Made by a program: the position numbers and the translations under genes
Shown here: one piece after another, positions 1 to 10,859 of the stretch
Position numbering within the stretch: position 1 is the stretch's first letter
How the letters are laid out: every line of letters starts with the position of its first letter
Notes under the pieces: generated by a model
What the model was told of the DNA's origin: nothing
Seen by the model: the letters and a program-made list of their open reading frames with translations, nothing else
Databases searched by the model: none
Origin: Corticium candelabrum
Lineage: Eukaryota > Porifera > Homoscleromorpha > Homosclerophorida > Plakinidae
Length of the DNA stretch: 64,000 nucleotides
Assembly: GCF_963422355.1 (NCBI RefSeq)
Contig: NC_085104.1
Span: 2,916,597 to 2,980,596 of the forward strand
Direction of reading: 5' to 3'

Positions 1-18
1 AACGATGTAGAGATTTTT

Positions 19-1060
19 GTGGTACCGGCTTTGCATCGACAAGTTGAACAGCTTGTGACAAACTGCAAACAATGCATCGTAAGCGGAAATTTATGCCATC
101 CGAGAGTAGCTCCTATTCAACTGACACATGGCAAAGGGACCGTGACTTGTCAAATCGATATTGTTGGGGAATTAGTTATAGCACCACTAAAGCACAGGTT
201 TCTCATAGTCGTGCACGATCTTTACTCGAAATGGTCGGAAATTTGCTTAACCGCGCAGGTACGGGTATTGGATTTGATTTCCTTCCTGGAAGATCTATTC
301 GTCCGATGGGTTTTGCCGATTTTATCTAACTCACCAATATAGTGGACCTAAATTCAGATCTTACGTGTTCGAGCAATGGCTTAAGGGTCACGGAGTTTGG
401 CACGTTACCACTACCCTGTATACTATCCACAGAGTAATGCGGGTGTGGAGAAGTTTAACCGGTAATTAGCAAGGCTTAAAGGCACAACTGACAAGAGAAA
501 AATCTATGGTTGACGCACTGAGGCGTATACTAGTTCATTACAGAACGATGGCTCACTCAGTCGCAGGAAAATCTTCAGAAGAGCTGATGGTGGAACGTAA
601 GTTACGACAACCGTTGTTGAAGTTACTACCGCCATACTGAAAGGAGGATTCAAAGCAGAGTCGATCAACAGACAAACAGGAAGAGAAGAACAGGCACGAA
701 AAGCGGAACAGCGTCAGCAGCGAACGAAGCAGTATAAAGATCGTAGGCGTAAAGCTCAACCATCTCAGTTTCAGCCTGGTAGTTGGGTTAGGATTAAGCA
801 ACCTGTTTCTGGGACACAAATTGATTGGCGTTTTAAAAATGCCACCTCAGGTGCTGAGAAGAACAGGTTCTGATACCTACTTGCTGAGTGAAGGAGAAAG
901 TGGCATGCAAACCGACTTGTCAAAGCACAGCAAAGAGGGAATGACAAAGACGTGGAAATGGGTTACGAGAATGGCAATTTTCAAAGGCAGCTTATTATGG
1001 AAGAGACTACTGATCAGGAAGACATCAGACAATCAGGCCAAGTAAAAATTATACAAAAAA
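19..1060 (+). pseudogene. Ty3/gypsy-type retrotransposon integrase, decayed
   Basis: This is the 3' end of a Ty3/gypsy-like pol gene. The first frame (19-330) reads through the end of the HHCC zinc-binding region (LHRQVEQLVTNCKQC) into the catalytic core, with the first core aspartate in 'IVVHDLYSKWSE'. The frame is then lost; 'YYPQSNAGVEKFNR', the motif holding the third acidic residue, appears near 415-460, and 'YRTMAHSVAGKSSEELM' near 540-595 is the usual post-core helix. At 770-990 a 'PGSWVRIKQP' segment and 'HSKEGM' match the tail that follows integrase in this group. There are several stops and frame changes, so no protein is expected. The 5' part lies left of the window. No convincing LTR was recognised downstream. 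Integrase of this type inserts retrotransposon cDNA into the genome; that role is known for the family, not shown here. Confidence 0.8.
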
Positions 1061-1623
1061 ATTAAGGCTACCAGTAGTGTTAGGAAGTCTTAGAATATCA
1101 GGTCTCAACCACGTTGGTTAGAGGACTATGATATATCAGACTTAACCTGAGAAGGAAAGAAAATTTTGTGTTGATGTTACATAAGTGGTATTAGATAGGT
1201 TATACGGGAAACTTGTTTATACAGTGTTACGTTTGTTACAGCTAGACACGTGTACGGTAGTTCTGTTATAAGTTGTAATACACAATAATGACTAACTCAC
1301 ACTGTGTTGCAATTTTCTGCAACGGTGAGCTAGTTATGGCACCCTCAATTTGGTACAGTATTGAACCATCCACACTTTTTTGTTTGTTTTTTGCTAATTT
1401 GTGTAGCCATTCCTGCTAACATACATTTAGTTAGTCCACTTTTTGCATAAACTGTACTCGGTGAATACAGTTTACAGGGTGCCTCAGAATAAACCCAAAC
1501 TACAAAGAATGAGCATTTTCATTAGCGGAGTGAAACCAGTGTGTTAGACGTTGCTCCGAGGACTTCAAACTAGCGTACGTATAGTCGGTGCTCCGTGATG
1601 CCGATAAATCTAATTACACAAGC
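1061..1623. other. Gap without recognised gene
   Basis: AT-rich sequence following the integrase remnant. It could contain remains of a 3' LTR, but no terminal TG...CA pair or polypurine tract could be defended. No coding frame is supported. Confidence 0.4.
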
Positions 1624-2447
1624 TAGCATCATATCGGACCCTCTCGCGCCGTTGTGTCCCGTTCCCGTATAACACCACAACGCCGGAGAGGGTCTGGGAT
1701 CATACCACCTACCGCTTATGCTACTACATGATCAAATTAGCTCGTAGGTCACCAAGCCTCTGGCTACTAATAGGATTAGTATAATAGTTATTCTCATGTG
1801 TCACAGGGAATGTCTTGCAACAGACTCGACCTTCCATTCGTACTCTACTTGATTCCTTTCAATGTTGTTATCATGTCTTTACGCAAGCTCTACGTATTGG
1901 CCAACTCTCTGGGAAAGAGGATTTCTCTCCAAGAGACTCTAGAGCGGAAGTTATAGTTAAAATCGTGTTTGACGGCACGCACTGCCAAGCTTCAGATGTT
2001 TCCGAATCGTACACAAGTTTTCCGATTCGTATTGTTCTCGTAGCCTAGCACAGTAATAGAGCGGCGCCTAGTGCATCCTATTATATACCAAGTTACGTAT
2101 TGCTGATCGAATCACATTGGACCTCATAACACTCAGCTTCAGATACCGTGAATCGAGCTTAGGATCGTGTGAATAAATCTTATTTCATGCAGCAAAATGA
2201 ATCCCTTCCCATGCAGCTACAGGAACGAAATGTAAACAATGAATGTATGCAATCGGATATCAAAGCTAGCATAACTTTGATGGAAGGATAGCTTCATAAT
2301 TAACTAAGAGCATGAAAGTGTTGACTTTGGTGACGTGGGGTGACACTAGGTGAAGAAAGTAGACGGTATGATTCCAGACCCTCTCCGGCGTAGTCGTGTT
2401 ACACGGGAAACGAACACGACGGCGCGAGAGGGTCTGGTACGAGGCTA
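1624..2447. mobile_element. Foldback (long terminal inverted repeat) element with 8-bp duplication
   Basis: The left end (TAGCATCATATCGGACCC) and the right end (reverse complement TAGCCTCGTACCAGACCC) are inverted copies continuing for roughly 90-100 bp. Each arm contains its own smaller hairpin built on GACCCTCTC / GAGAGGGTC. The element is flanked by a perfect 8-bp direct repeat, ACACAAGC, at 1616-1623 and 2448-2455, read as a target-site duplication. No transposase is visible inside, so it is non-autonomous. The terminal TAGCCTC and the subterminal hairpin tie it to the element at 23569-24485. An 8-bp duplication fits hAT, P or Merlin-like transposases; the superfamily is not resolved. Confidence 0.72.
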
Positions 2448-2455
2448 ACACAAGC

Positions 2456-2989
2456 CGTCAGATGCTAGCCTAGGAAAGTCTAACTGACATCTTTTGAGAG
2501 CATTTGAAGTGTGCTTTCGTCAGTTGCACTCAGTTTCAAGTTCATGTCTTGGACAATTTGTAGCCGCTGAGAGCATTTTCTTAGATAGGCCTTCCGCGCG
2601 CGCAGCAGAGAGATTAGACGTGGTTCCTTGCCTTCGTTGTCTTATGATAGCCGTATTTTCGAACCAATCGCAAACGAAAATTAGCTTCTTCCCAGGATAG
2701 TTTGCAAATAATAAACGTAACCAGTTTAATCAGAGAAACCGTGCGGAATTAAGGAGAAAACTCTTCTGAAGAAAGCTAGTCAGACGAAATTGCGGTCTCA
2801 TTAACTAATACAAATACATTTAAAATAACAAGAGGTTGAAACTTTGCACACATGCATCGAGAAGAAAAGAAGAAGACTTTAGTAATGCTTTATTGGTTTT
2901 TTGTGTGCTTCTGAGCCAAGATAGACAGATGGAGTAAACGAGCTTATCCATTGACACCCTAGACATTCCTAGACACAGTGACTAGTCGT
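2456..2989. other. Gap without recognised gene
   Basis: No motif-bearing frame, RNA gene or tandem repeat was recognised here. The junction where homology to intron 3 of the array genes begins lies near the right edge. Confidence 0.4.
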
Positions 2990-4225
2990 CACTATCAATA
3001 GTAGAAATATTGCTGATGAACCGCCTCTAGATGAGCATCTGCAGGCATATACACTCACTGTACGTAACAGTTCTCGAATAGCAAATCTTTCAATTCGTTT
3101 TGTCCCCTAGATTCCACTTTCTATGTGTAGAGACTCTCACGTGAGGCACAGTATACATGTACCACAATGAGATTTGCGTGTTGTGGTCAAAGACGTTGGG
3201 CCCGCGTCTAGGCAATGACAGATTCAGAATTTCTTGACGGGGGAGTACAAAACCGAGTTGTGGGTGTGTCTGGTACAATGAGAATGCGCACTTGCAGGTA
3301 TTTTAGATAGGTAAAGACGTTTTATAGGGGCACGTGCCCATGGGCCTCGCCTGTATCCGCTTATGACGTGCGTTTTCTCACACCCTAATTGCATGCGTAC
3401 GAGGTACATCTCATACACTCTCTTTATCTGGTAGCAGCACCTCTATTCTTTGTCCTTCTTTTCACATTTGCACAAACGGTGCATGAAAATGCTTGTATTA
3501 TTAATAGATCTTCAACGTTTAAGTTCCACACGCATGCAGTCATTGGCACAAACGGAGTTGATAGGCGGGTTCTGTGCATTTCCCAATAATCGGCTTCAGC
3601 TAGCCGATAAACGGTTTATTGCGTTACCGTAGTTGCAGACGCAGGTTTGTAACACCTTTTTGGCTGTTTTCTACTACGCTGTTCAAAGCCGTGTGTGTGA
3701 AGACAATCATGACAATCAAAGACTGACGCTGGCCACGTCCACTACAAATGCGCGTTGCTGTACGCGAGTTTTGCATGTTTTGCAGCTGCTATATTAGGCT
3801 TGGCAAACTCGTGTACAGGATGCAACCCGCATTGGAAGTGGGCGTGACCAGCATGTGCGTTTGATCGTCATTGTCTTTACACACAGGCTTCGTACGGCTT
3901 CATATACTATGAAACACTAAACAAATGTTACAAATTTGTGTCTGCAACAACCGGTAACGTAGGAGACCGTCTATATTGGCAGGAACCCAATGGAAGAAAT
4001 CGGCCGGAGCGCCAATGAAAACGAAGGCCAATTGTAGGGTTTTAGCTAAATGCATCTGACGATAACCTGTAGGCTACACATGCAATGGAATTTGCCTACC
4101 TGCTTGCCACTAGTTTTCTTCTTCTTTGTATTAAAGCATGACAACTGATTTAGTATAAATTTCCACAGACTGATCCGCTACAAGCGTCAGTAAATACGAA
4201 CAGAACAAACGTATGCGTTCCTTAC
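2990..4225 (-). other. Intron 3 remnant of array unit 1
   Basis: Blocks here (for example around 3010-3050, 'cgcctctagatgagcatctg', and 3760-3900) recur inside intron 3 of the full-length array genes (around 21770, 37800 and 41030). This is therefore intronic sequence downstream of exon 3 of the truncated unit at 4226-4615. Exons 4 and 5, expected further left, are missing, so the unit was broken within intron 3. Confidence 0.65.
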
Positions 4226-4615
4226 CGATGAATGGATGAAAATGGAGAATTCATAGGTCTTCATTGGATCAATCATGATGAGCGACGATATCGAATCACA
4301 ATCGCAATAGTCTAGAATTAGAATTAACGTCTTACAGCTTTAACTCATCATCTAAGAAACAATTTCATACCTAACTCTTCAAATGTATTTTCTTTCTGTG
4401 TACAGCGAGCATCGTAAAAGGACGCATCAGCCTCCAGTTTTTGCCAATCAGACATGTTTGCAAAATCCCATCCCTTCAACAGGTTCTTACCGCCAAAAGT
4501 CTACTCAAGCTTAACACATTGAGTCTAGATACACATAGAACCACTGTGTAAGAAAAGAGTTCTATACCTGACAAAGAAAAACAGTAGCAAAGCCAATGAC
4601 ATAAACCTTCCTCAT
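4226..4615 (-). pseudogene. Array unit 1: 5' half of two-module secreted protein gene
   Basis: Three exons are preserved. Exon 1 (4568-4615) encodes a 16-residue signal peptide, MRKVYVIGFATVFLCQ, then a GTATAG donor. Exon 2 (4371-4500) includes GWDFANMSDWQKLEAD and CTQKENTF. Exon 3 (4226-4311) includes YCDCDSISS and YEFSIFIHSS. The lengths 48, 130 and 86 nt and phases 0 and 1 match the intact paralogue at 43909-46594. Nothing resembling exons 4 and 5 lies between 1 and 4225, so most of module 1 and all of module 2 are missing. The upstream leader (4620-5070) matches that of the other units, so the promoter may survive. A truncated transcript is possible but no functional protein is expected. 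Confidence 0.8.
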
Positions 4616-4619
4616 CGTC

Positions 4620-5240
4620 GTGCAAATAACAGCTGTGAGCAAGAGATTGCGAGAAATGAAAGAGCTGTATGTGTCATAGAGCTTACATGCAGTGGCACTG
4701 TGTGCAGCCTCTCTTGTTATCTAAGTCTCCGCCTCTAACAGCAACACCTTATTGTCAATCTACACGATACTCTCTTAGCGCCGGCTTGTATAGTGACGGT
4801 CAATCAATAAACAGCAAATAGCCGGCTAAACGACGTTACATCACGTCACGTGACCCACCAAGCCTGCTTTTCCGTTAATTAGTTCTCTTCTTGGAGTTGC
4901 ACACGTCTCGCTATTGTGTATTCAGTGGTTGAGAGCATTCAAGCGACAGCTGGAGTCGCCAAAAACTACAACCCTTCTATGGTTACTGTTGTCAGACCGT
5001 GCTAGGAACAACGAAACAAAGTGCCTGTAAATATTAAGTACGAAAACGTCACTACGTTTCCGGAAACTAACAGAGTGGCTAGAAAAATTGTCCGATTTAA
5101 AAAATGCAGTTGACCGGTACGTATGTAACTATACAGTTTCTCGTATTTCTCACCCGTTTTAGATTTTTATCAACATACTGTAGGCATTCTATTTTGTCCT
5201 CTCCTATTCTGTTTCGTTATCATGTTTAGCAAGAATTGAT
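4620..5240 (-). promoter_or_regulatory. Leader and upstream flank of array unit 1
   Basis: This block is conserved upstream of every unit that keeps exon 1 (about 23150-23560, 31690-31960, 42430-42740, 46600-46980, 59900-60330), including the stretch around 'ctctcttagcgccggctttg' and a pyrimidine-purine asymmetric leader. No TATA box was recognised. Its stretch 'cgtcactacgtttccggaaa' (about 5047-5066) is the uninterrupted counterpart of the site occupied by the foldback at 23569-24485. Confidence 0.5.
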
Positions 5241-5324
5241 TAGATTAGAGTGTCATATACTTTTCGTGAAAACATGAGAAACACTTCACTATGCAGATAA
5301 AATGCTCCGGTAGTAAACACAAAG

Positions 5325-5423
5325 CCGGTCACACCCACCCACCCACCCACACACACACCCACACACCCACACACAGACACAAACACAGACACAGACACAC
5401 AGACACAGACACAGACACACACA

Positions 5424-5470
<47 letters not shown>

Positions 5471-5538
5471 GCACACACACACGCACGCACGCACGCACGG
5501 ACATACATATACACACTTGCGCGCGCACACACGCACAT

Positions 5539-5612
<74 letters not shown>

Positions 5613-5630
5613 ACACTTCTCTACGGCTTT
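5325..5630. repeat. Compound microsatellite (CA)n with CCCA, ACAG and CACG variants
   Basis: About 300 bp of CA repeats with CCCA, ACAG and CACG interruptions. Long frames here on both strands are pure Thr-His or Cys-Val repeat translations and are not genes. Confidence 0.95.
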
Positions 5631-5788
5631 TCATTACACAACAATGTGATTACGACTTCCGTTCAGCAGTTGTTTATAACTTGTCTTGGTGATCACGTTC
5701 ATGTGCAGAGTTGAATTCTAACGACATACTCGACGACAGATATTGCAAACTTCATTTGCAGCTGCAGTCAAGTTTTCTGGTGTATACA

Positions 5789-5790
5789 CA

Positions 5791-5841
<51 letters not shown>
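5789..5841. repeat. (CA)n microsatellite
   Basis: A CA tract of about 50 bp directly abutting the left end of the SINE-like copy that begins near 5842. Confidence 0.95.
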
Positions 5842-5843
<2 letters not shown>

Positions 5844-7270
5844 TTGGACAATTAAATGGCCGGACAAATTGATGTTAGCCCTTCGTCGTCATTCGACGTC
5901 GACCTTAAAGGGGAAGTCCAACAAAAATGAACTTAACTTTTATGAGTAGATCTTACCAAGATCAATCGATCGTATACGTTACTCCGTTATCTTCGCTTTG
6001 TAAACGAGAACGGGCGATGTTACTGTGACGTACAACGCCCACGCGCCTGTTCCTCGCTTCCTGTCGATTAAGCTCCGCCCACTGCGAACGAATTAATGTG
6101 TTTACGGATGACTGCTACGGATATATCGAGAATGCCGAATATGAATGCAAAGATATTTTAAAGATCTGCCTTCTTGCCGTCAGTGGTTCCTTTCTAGAGC
6201 AAAATGGTGTCGGTAGAGCTGTTTTCCCGCCAGACTTTGAAGCAGAATTCCTCAATACCACGGCTTACCTAGAGAACACGCTTGTGCTTGAGTTTTTGTT
6301 TATCTTTGTTCTTTTAATATCCGAAGAGAAACTTTCAGCGCGCCGTCTGACCTGTGCAACAGAGGATGATCCTATTTTGACATCCGGGATTGTAACAAAC
6401 TACCAATCAGCGGCAAAAGAAAGTGAGCAGACAGGATGTGAAAATAGGAACGTCCTCTGTAGCACACGCCAGACGGCGAGCTGAACCTTTCTCTTCGGAT
6501 ATTAAAAGAACAAGGATAAACAAATACTCAAGCACAAGCGCGTTCTCTAGGTAAGCCGTGGTATTGAGGAATTCTGCTTTAAAGTCTGGCAGGAAAACAG
6601 CTCTACCGACACCATTTTACTTTAGAGAAGAACCACTGACGGCAAGAAGGCAGATCTTTATAATATCTTCGCATTCACATTCGGAATTTTCGATATATCT
6701 GTAGCGGTCATCCGTAAACGCATTTATTCGTTCGCAGTGGGCGAAGCCTAATCGACCAGGAAGCGTGGCGCAGGCGCGTGGTCGTTACACGTCACAGTAA
6801 TATCGCTCGTTGTCGTATACAAAAGCGAAGACAACGGAGTAACGTATACCGATCGATTTGTCTTGGTAAGATCTACTCATACAAGTTAAGTTCATTTTTG
6901 TTGGACTTCCCCTTTAAGGTCAGCTGCGGAGATAGCTCCTTCTGCCTCTAGAGACATGACCTCCATGCGCTAAGTGTAGGCTTAGAGCCAGCGCAACTGA
7001 AGCTTGGCCAGAGCCGCAGCTCTGGGACTGGACACCATAGCCCGTGCGCAGCATTATTTAATGCCAAGCCAGCGGTCATGTCCACCCCAGTCAATGACCA
7101 GGCACTCATTTATACTCCTGAGTCAAGAGAAGTAATTGTGTGTAAGTTTTCTTGCCTATATATATTATGCCATAGCTTGCCATTACTGTGACTTAAATCT
7201 GCAACCTTGCAAAGTCCCGCATGTTCTCATTCTCCAAATGCGTTCTCTAACCAATTGACCTACAGCAACA
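5842..7270 (-). repeat. tRNA-derived SINE-like repeat, copy A, interrupted
   Basis: The two parts (5842-5908 and 6914-7270) form one repeat copy split by the element at 5909-6913. Read on the minus strand, the head at 7270 starts with a pol III A-box-like sequence (caattggttagagaacgc) followed about 40 bp on by a B-box-like segment (cagatttaagtcac, decayed from GGTTCAAGTC). The body then runs left to the motif around 'gacgtcgaatgacg'. Copies are at 7276-8022, 26933-27360 and 48610-49026. No protein is encoded; mobilisation would depend on a LINE. Confidence 0.65.
5909..6913. mobile_element. TTAA-flanked foldback MITE, ~1 kb
   Basis: This is a near-complete inverted repeat: the left arm (5909 to about 6388) is the reverse complement of the right arm (about 6438-6913), with a loop of roughly 50 bp. 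The ends are AGGGGAAGTCCAACAAAA and its complement. A TTAA lies at each side (5905-5908 and 6914-6917), the duplication produced by piggyBac- and Kolobok-type transposases. No transposase is inside. The 128-codon frame at 6098-6484 lies wholly within the arms and is not thought to be a gene. The host site is the SINE-like repeat; uninterrupted copies at about 7350 and 26975 read across the same point. Confidence 0.85.
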
Positions 7271-7275
7271 CACAA

Positions 7276-8022
7276 ATAGACAATGGACAAATTTCAAGCC
7301 CTCCACGTCATTCGTGAATGACGTCAACACTAAGGTCAGTTGCGGAAATAGCTCCTCCTGCCTCTAGAGACAGGGCCTCTATGCGCTACGTGGAGGCTTA
7401 GGACCAGCGCTACAATCTATCTGGAGATTGGCCAGAGTCATCCAAGGGCACAGACCGATGCGCAGCTTTGGGTCTGGACACCAAAGCTCACAAGTACCCG
7501 TCTGCTCAGCGGCTGCATTATGTTAGGGCCAAGCCAGCGGTCATGTCTACACTAGTCAATGACCAGATACTCATTTATACTCCTGATTCGAGAAAAGCAA
7601 TTGCGTCTAAGTTTCTTGCTTAAGGAAATTATGCCATAGCTCGCCATCGCTTTGACTTGAACCTGCAACCCTGTAAGTTTCCAGGTGTTTCTATTCTTCT
7701 GTGCTAAGCAATCTCATGGAACCTGACCAGGTACTTGCAGAAGCACCGACTGCGACGCCAACTGTGGTGTGGGGCACCCGAAGTTCCACCCGGACCCCCG
7801 TGGCTGATGTACTTTGTCGCAGTCGGAGGCCTTTGCTATCACAGTCAAAGACAAGGTACAGTGCTCATTTATACTCCTATGTCAAGAGGGACAATTCTGT
7901 GTAAGTTTCTTGCCCAAGGAAATTGTGCCACAGCTCGCCATCACTGTGACTTAGACTTGCAACTCTGCAAGGTCCCGGATGTCTTCGCTCCATAAAATGA
8001 GACTCTAACCAACTGAGCTATT
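7276..8022 (-). repeat. tRNA-derived SINE-like repeat, copy B with two heads
   Basis: The body is as in copy A (7276 to about 7690), followed by a second partial unit whose head ends at 8022. A B-box-like sequence (ggttcaagtcaaag, minus strand) lies near 7657-7670, and the outer A-box-like sequence (tagctcagttggttagag) near 7994-8012. Two heads in the same direction suggest insertion of one copy into another or a dimer. It abuts a CA/CG tract (8027-8062). Confidence 0.6.
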
Positions 8023-8082
8023 GTACCACACACACACACACACACGCGCGCGCGCGCACGCACCGCTCTGTCTTCAGAACTG

Positions 8083-8600
8083 CCTCGATAACCGTCCGCT
8101 GGTCCTGTACACCAATGACAACGGTCAATATATACGTACGATGCAATGGTGTAATTTTGTTGCTCATGAAATAGTAGCTGAGGACAGCACCGTTCTAACT
8201 GCTGTTTTATCTAAGTGGTTCTACACGCATATACAAATCTTAGATAAACAAATGGGAATCAAAACGAAAAAGATACGGTATGCAAAAATCCTTGTTTGTG
8301 AAGAGTTTCTTCATGCACATGCAGAGGCGTAGGACAGTTAAAAGATATCTAGGCACCAAACGTTACAATTTTGTGCAACATAATTATTCCTTATTGCATT
8401 TGGGAGCAATGCTGCAAGGCAGGAAGATTATTAGCCTTTGGGGGTTCTCTCCGCTTCTACTCCCGTGCATTAGATTCTAGAGTAGCAAAAATACAACTGA
8501 ACAGATGCTCTAAAAAGCAACTCTACAAACTCAATCAAGCAGTCTACTCTATAAACTCTCAGGTCACGTTGCAGCTCCGTACATATCGCAAGGAGTGGTT
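8083..8600. repeat. Dispersed repeat R2, copy 1
   Basis: About 500 bp matching 49250-49296 plus 50196-50670, and partly 11060-11300. Shared landmarks include 'cgatgcaatggtgtaattt', 'aaacgttacaattttgtgc' and 'aggaagattatt'. It does not encode a recognised protein. In both the 8-kb and 49-kb copies it lies just right of a SINE-like head and its CA tract, so these pieces were probably copied together. Confidence 0.6.
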
Positions 8601-8615
8601 TATATACTTAGATTA

Positions 8616-8760
8616 GTAACATATATAAAAGCAGAATAGCTCTTAGCACTCACTCGATGTTAGCCTAAGTGGTTGCATTGTACTTTGAGCTATTGATGTA
8701 TTATACGTTGTATTGCAATATACAAACGTTACATGATGCCAGGAGTGATTAGTATTAAAA
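8616..8760 (+). other. Possible 5' LTR end and primer-binding site of gypsy relic
   Basis: A TATA-like 'catatataaaagcag' is followed by sequence ending in TTACA at about 8731. Next comes 'tgatgccaggagtgatta', which has the position and form of a tRNA primer-binding site ahead of the gag frame at 8831. No matching 3' LTR was found, so this is an inference from layout. Confidence 0.3.
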
Positions 8761-8830
8761 CAAGCAGATCTAGAACAACCACCAGAGCAGCCAGTAGTTT
8801 AGCAGGAGCAGGAGCAAGCAGCAACCGAGC

Positions 8831-9640
8831 ATGCCGAATTTACTGTCCATATGCAAGGTAGAATACCGCTACCCAAACCGCTGGAGGTCAAAGACAACCT
8901 ATCGCAGCATTGGCGAGAATGGCGACAGATATGGAACAGCTTTAAGATCTTTGTCTAACTGGCAGGTACGAGACAATAGATGTAGAGTAGCTGCGTTTAT
9001 CATTTGCATAGGCACAGACGCTCTGCGAATGTACAATTTGTTACCGTTCGACAACGAGACAGACAAATTGGACATGGACAAAGTGCTCGCTATGATGGAA
9101 AAGTACTGTCTAGGAGAGGCAAAAATATTTTACGAGAGATCTATTCTTAACCAGAAAACGCAGCGAGAAGTCAAAATGTTTGATAAAGATCTCCCAGCAC
9201 TGAAAGAGCTCGCAAAGACATGCAACTTTGCAACAATGCACGATGAACTAGTGCGAGACAGAATTGCTGTCGGTGTCAAAGACAAAAGAGTGAGAATACT
9301 CCTGCTAACCCTAGCCTTCACGAATGCTTAGACACGTGCCGAGCAAGCGAATCAACAAATGAACAGATGAAAGCGATGACTGCAAAGGAAACAGTACAGA
9401 CCGTGCAAACGCAACGCAAAAAGTAGAGTCAGAAAGCAGCAGAAGCCAGAGGCAAATTCCAGAGAGATACTGCATGCACCCCTCAAAAATGCAAAAATTG
9501 TGTCAAGACGCAGTCCAAAGGCGCAAGGTACTGCAAAGCATGCGGTAAACAATTCAGAGCATTTGGCAAACTGCACCACTACACAAGCATGTGCAAATCA
9601 AAGACAAGTGCACCTTACAAACCTCGGAAACAAACGAGAA
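8831..9640 (+). pseudogene. Ty3/gypsy-type Gag with zinc knuckle, decayed
   Basis: The 166-codon frame at 8831-9331 resembles the Gag capsid region of Ty3/gypsy elements: 'CIGTDALRMYNLLPF', 'LDMDKVLAMMEKYC', 'ERSILNQKTQRE' and 'LAKTCNFATMHDELVRDRI' follow the order seen in that family. The frame then stops; the next part continues in another frame and includes a Cys-rich stretch (9490-9600, with CKACGKQFRAFGKLHH) in the position of the nucleocapsid zinc knuckle. Gag packages element RNA into virus-like particles. The frame breaks make this a dead copy. The pol remnant follows directly at 9589-10600. The true start cannot be fixed because the upstream sequence is degraded. Confidence 0.7.
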
Positions 9641-10600
9641 TGGATTCCATAAAGAATGAATACGACTATGACAGCGATAAGACCTACAGCAGTGACGTTT
9701 TACAGACTGAGTATACCGTAACATTAACGCTGACTGACAAACAGACTGTCAACACCATTGATGGACAACATCTAAATCGAATTTATGCAAAAATAGAAGT
9801 GGCTGGACAAAGAATACAATTCCAATTGGACACAGAAGCCACCTGCAACGTCCTAAGGAAAGCTGATCTAAGCACGGTTGAGAATCTAAAGGAAACAAGA
9901 CAAGTACTATATGATGGAAATACCATTTCACCTATTGGGAAGTGCCAAGTAATGGTTAGAATCCCAAAGAATGGCAGAAGCTATGTCACACAATTTGTGG
10001 TTGTCAAAAGGCACCACTTGCAATATTCGTAGCAAAAGCTGAGTAACCAATGTAATTACTACATGTACACAATACGAAAAAACAGATAGTGACCATTCAG
10101 CAGAAGAAGGTAGAAAAAGCAGCAAAGCACAAACTAGGTGGATTGACAAAGCAAGATATTGTGAACAAATACCCAAAAGTATTATAAGGACAAGTTGGAC
10201 GACTGGAAGGAAAGCTAAAACTAGCAGTTGATGATACGGTACAAGCAGTGAGATTACTAGCTAGGAGAAACCACTATCAGTCAAAGCAGAATTGGAAAGG
10301 AAGCTAGAACGTCTAGAGAAAATGGACATTATCCAGAGAAAAGACAAGCCCACAGATTGGATATTCAGTTTGATTGTTGTGCATAAACCAAAGGAAAATT
10401 AAGAACCTGCATTGATCCAAAGCCTGTGAATAAAGCGTTCAGCCGAAGTTACTTCCTCTTACCAACATTGGAAGGCCTATTGCCTGAACTGAATCAAACC
10501 AAAGTATTTAATTAATTTCCTGGATGTGAGAAACGGATTTTGGAACATTGAACTAGACAAAGAGTCAAGCCTTCTGACTACACTTGCGACACCCTATCCG
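9589..10600 (+). pseudogene. Ty3/gypsy-type protease and N-terminal reverse transcriptase, decayed
   Basis: Frame 9589-10032 carries a retropepsin-like segment, 'GQRIQFQLDTEATCNVL'. The catalytic D-T/S-G triad appears as DTE, so the active-site glycine is replaced. After a stop, the RT fingers are recognisable in broken frames: 'LERLEKMDIIQRKDKPTDW' near 10304-10360, then 'CIDPKPVNKA' and 'RNGFWNIELDKESS' up to about 10575. The RT catalytic YxDD region, RNase H and integrase are absent. The coding homology ends at the (GGGA)n tract, and the dispersed repeat starts on its far side, so the rest of the element was lost. No protein is expected. Confidence 0.75.
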
Positions 10601-10607
10601 TCGGGAG

Positions 10608-10759
10608 CGGGGAGGGAGGGAGGGGGAGGGAGGGAGGGAGGGAGGGAGGGAGGGAGGGAGGGAGGGAGGGAGGGAGGGAGGGAGGGAAGGAGGGAGGGAG
10701 GGAGGGAGGGAGGGAGGGAGGGAGGGAGGGAGGGAGGGAGGGAGGGAGGGAGGGAGGGA
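10608..10759 (+). repeat. (GGGA)n microsatellite
   Basis: About 150 bp of nearly pure GGGA units with one GGAA variant near 10688. The plus strand has dozens of closely spaced G3 runs and could fold as G-quadruplex. Translations are Gly-Arg-Glu-Gly or Pro-Ser-Leu repeats and are not genes. Confidence 0.95.
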
Positions 10760-10859
10760 GAGTTGCATGCCAGCGTAGCATACTAGATTAGTTGAAAAAC
10801 ACTTATTGTTGTGTAGAGCCACGCAAATTGTGCCCCCTTTCAACCAAACCTATGCTCTT

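Noticed and set aside
5240..5714. Overlapping frames of 65-133 codons on both strands
   Set aside because: They are translations of CA-type microsatellite (Thr-His or Cys-Val). The same applies at 25850-26201, 33436-34101, 44404-45361 and 48883-49299.
6098..6484. 128-codon frame
   Set aside because: It lies entirely within the inverted arms of the TTAA foldback, and no motif is present.
8083..8600. 5' LTR of the gypsy relic
   Set aside because: R2 copies end near 8600, well short of the primer-binding-like site at about 8732, and another R2 copy lies next to SINE and CA sequence with no gypsy genes.
8831..10600. Endogenous retrovirus
   Set aside because: There is no envelope-like frame, and the gag and pol motifs fit a Ty3/gypsy retrotransposon; the element is also truncated.
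10526..10843. Gly-Arg-Glu and Pro-Ser-Leu repeat frames
   Set aside because: They are translations of the (GGGA)n microsatellite.
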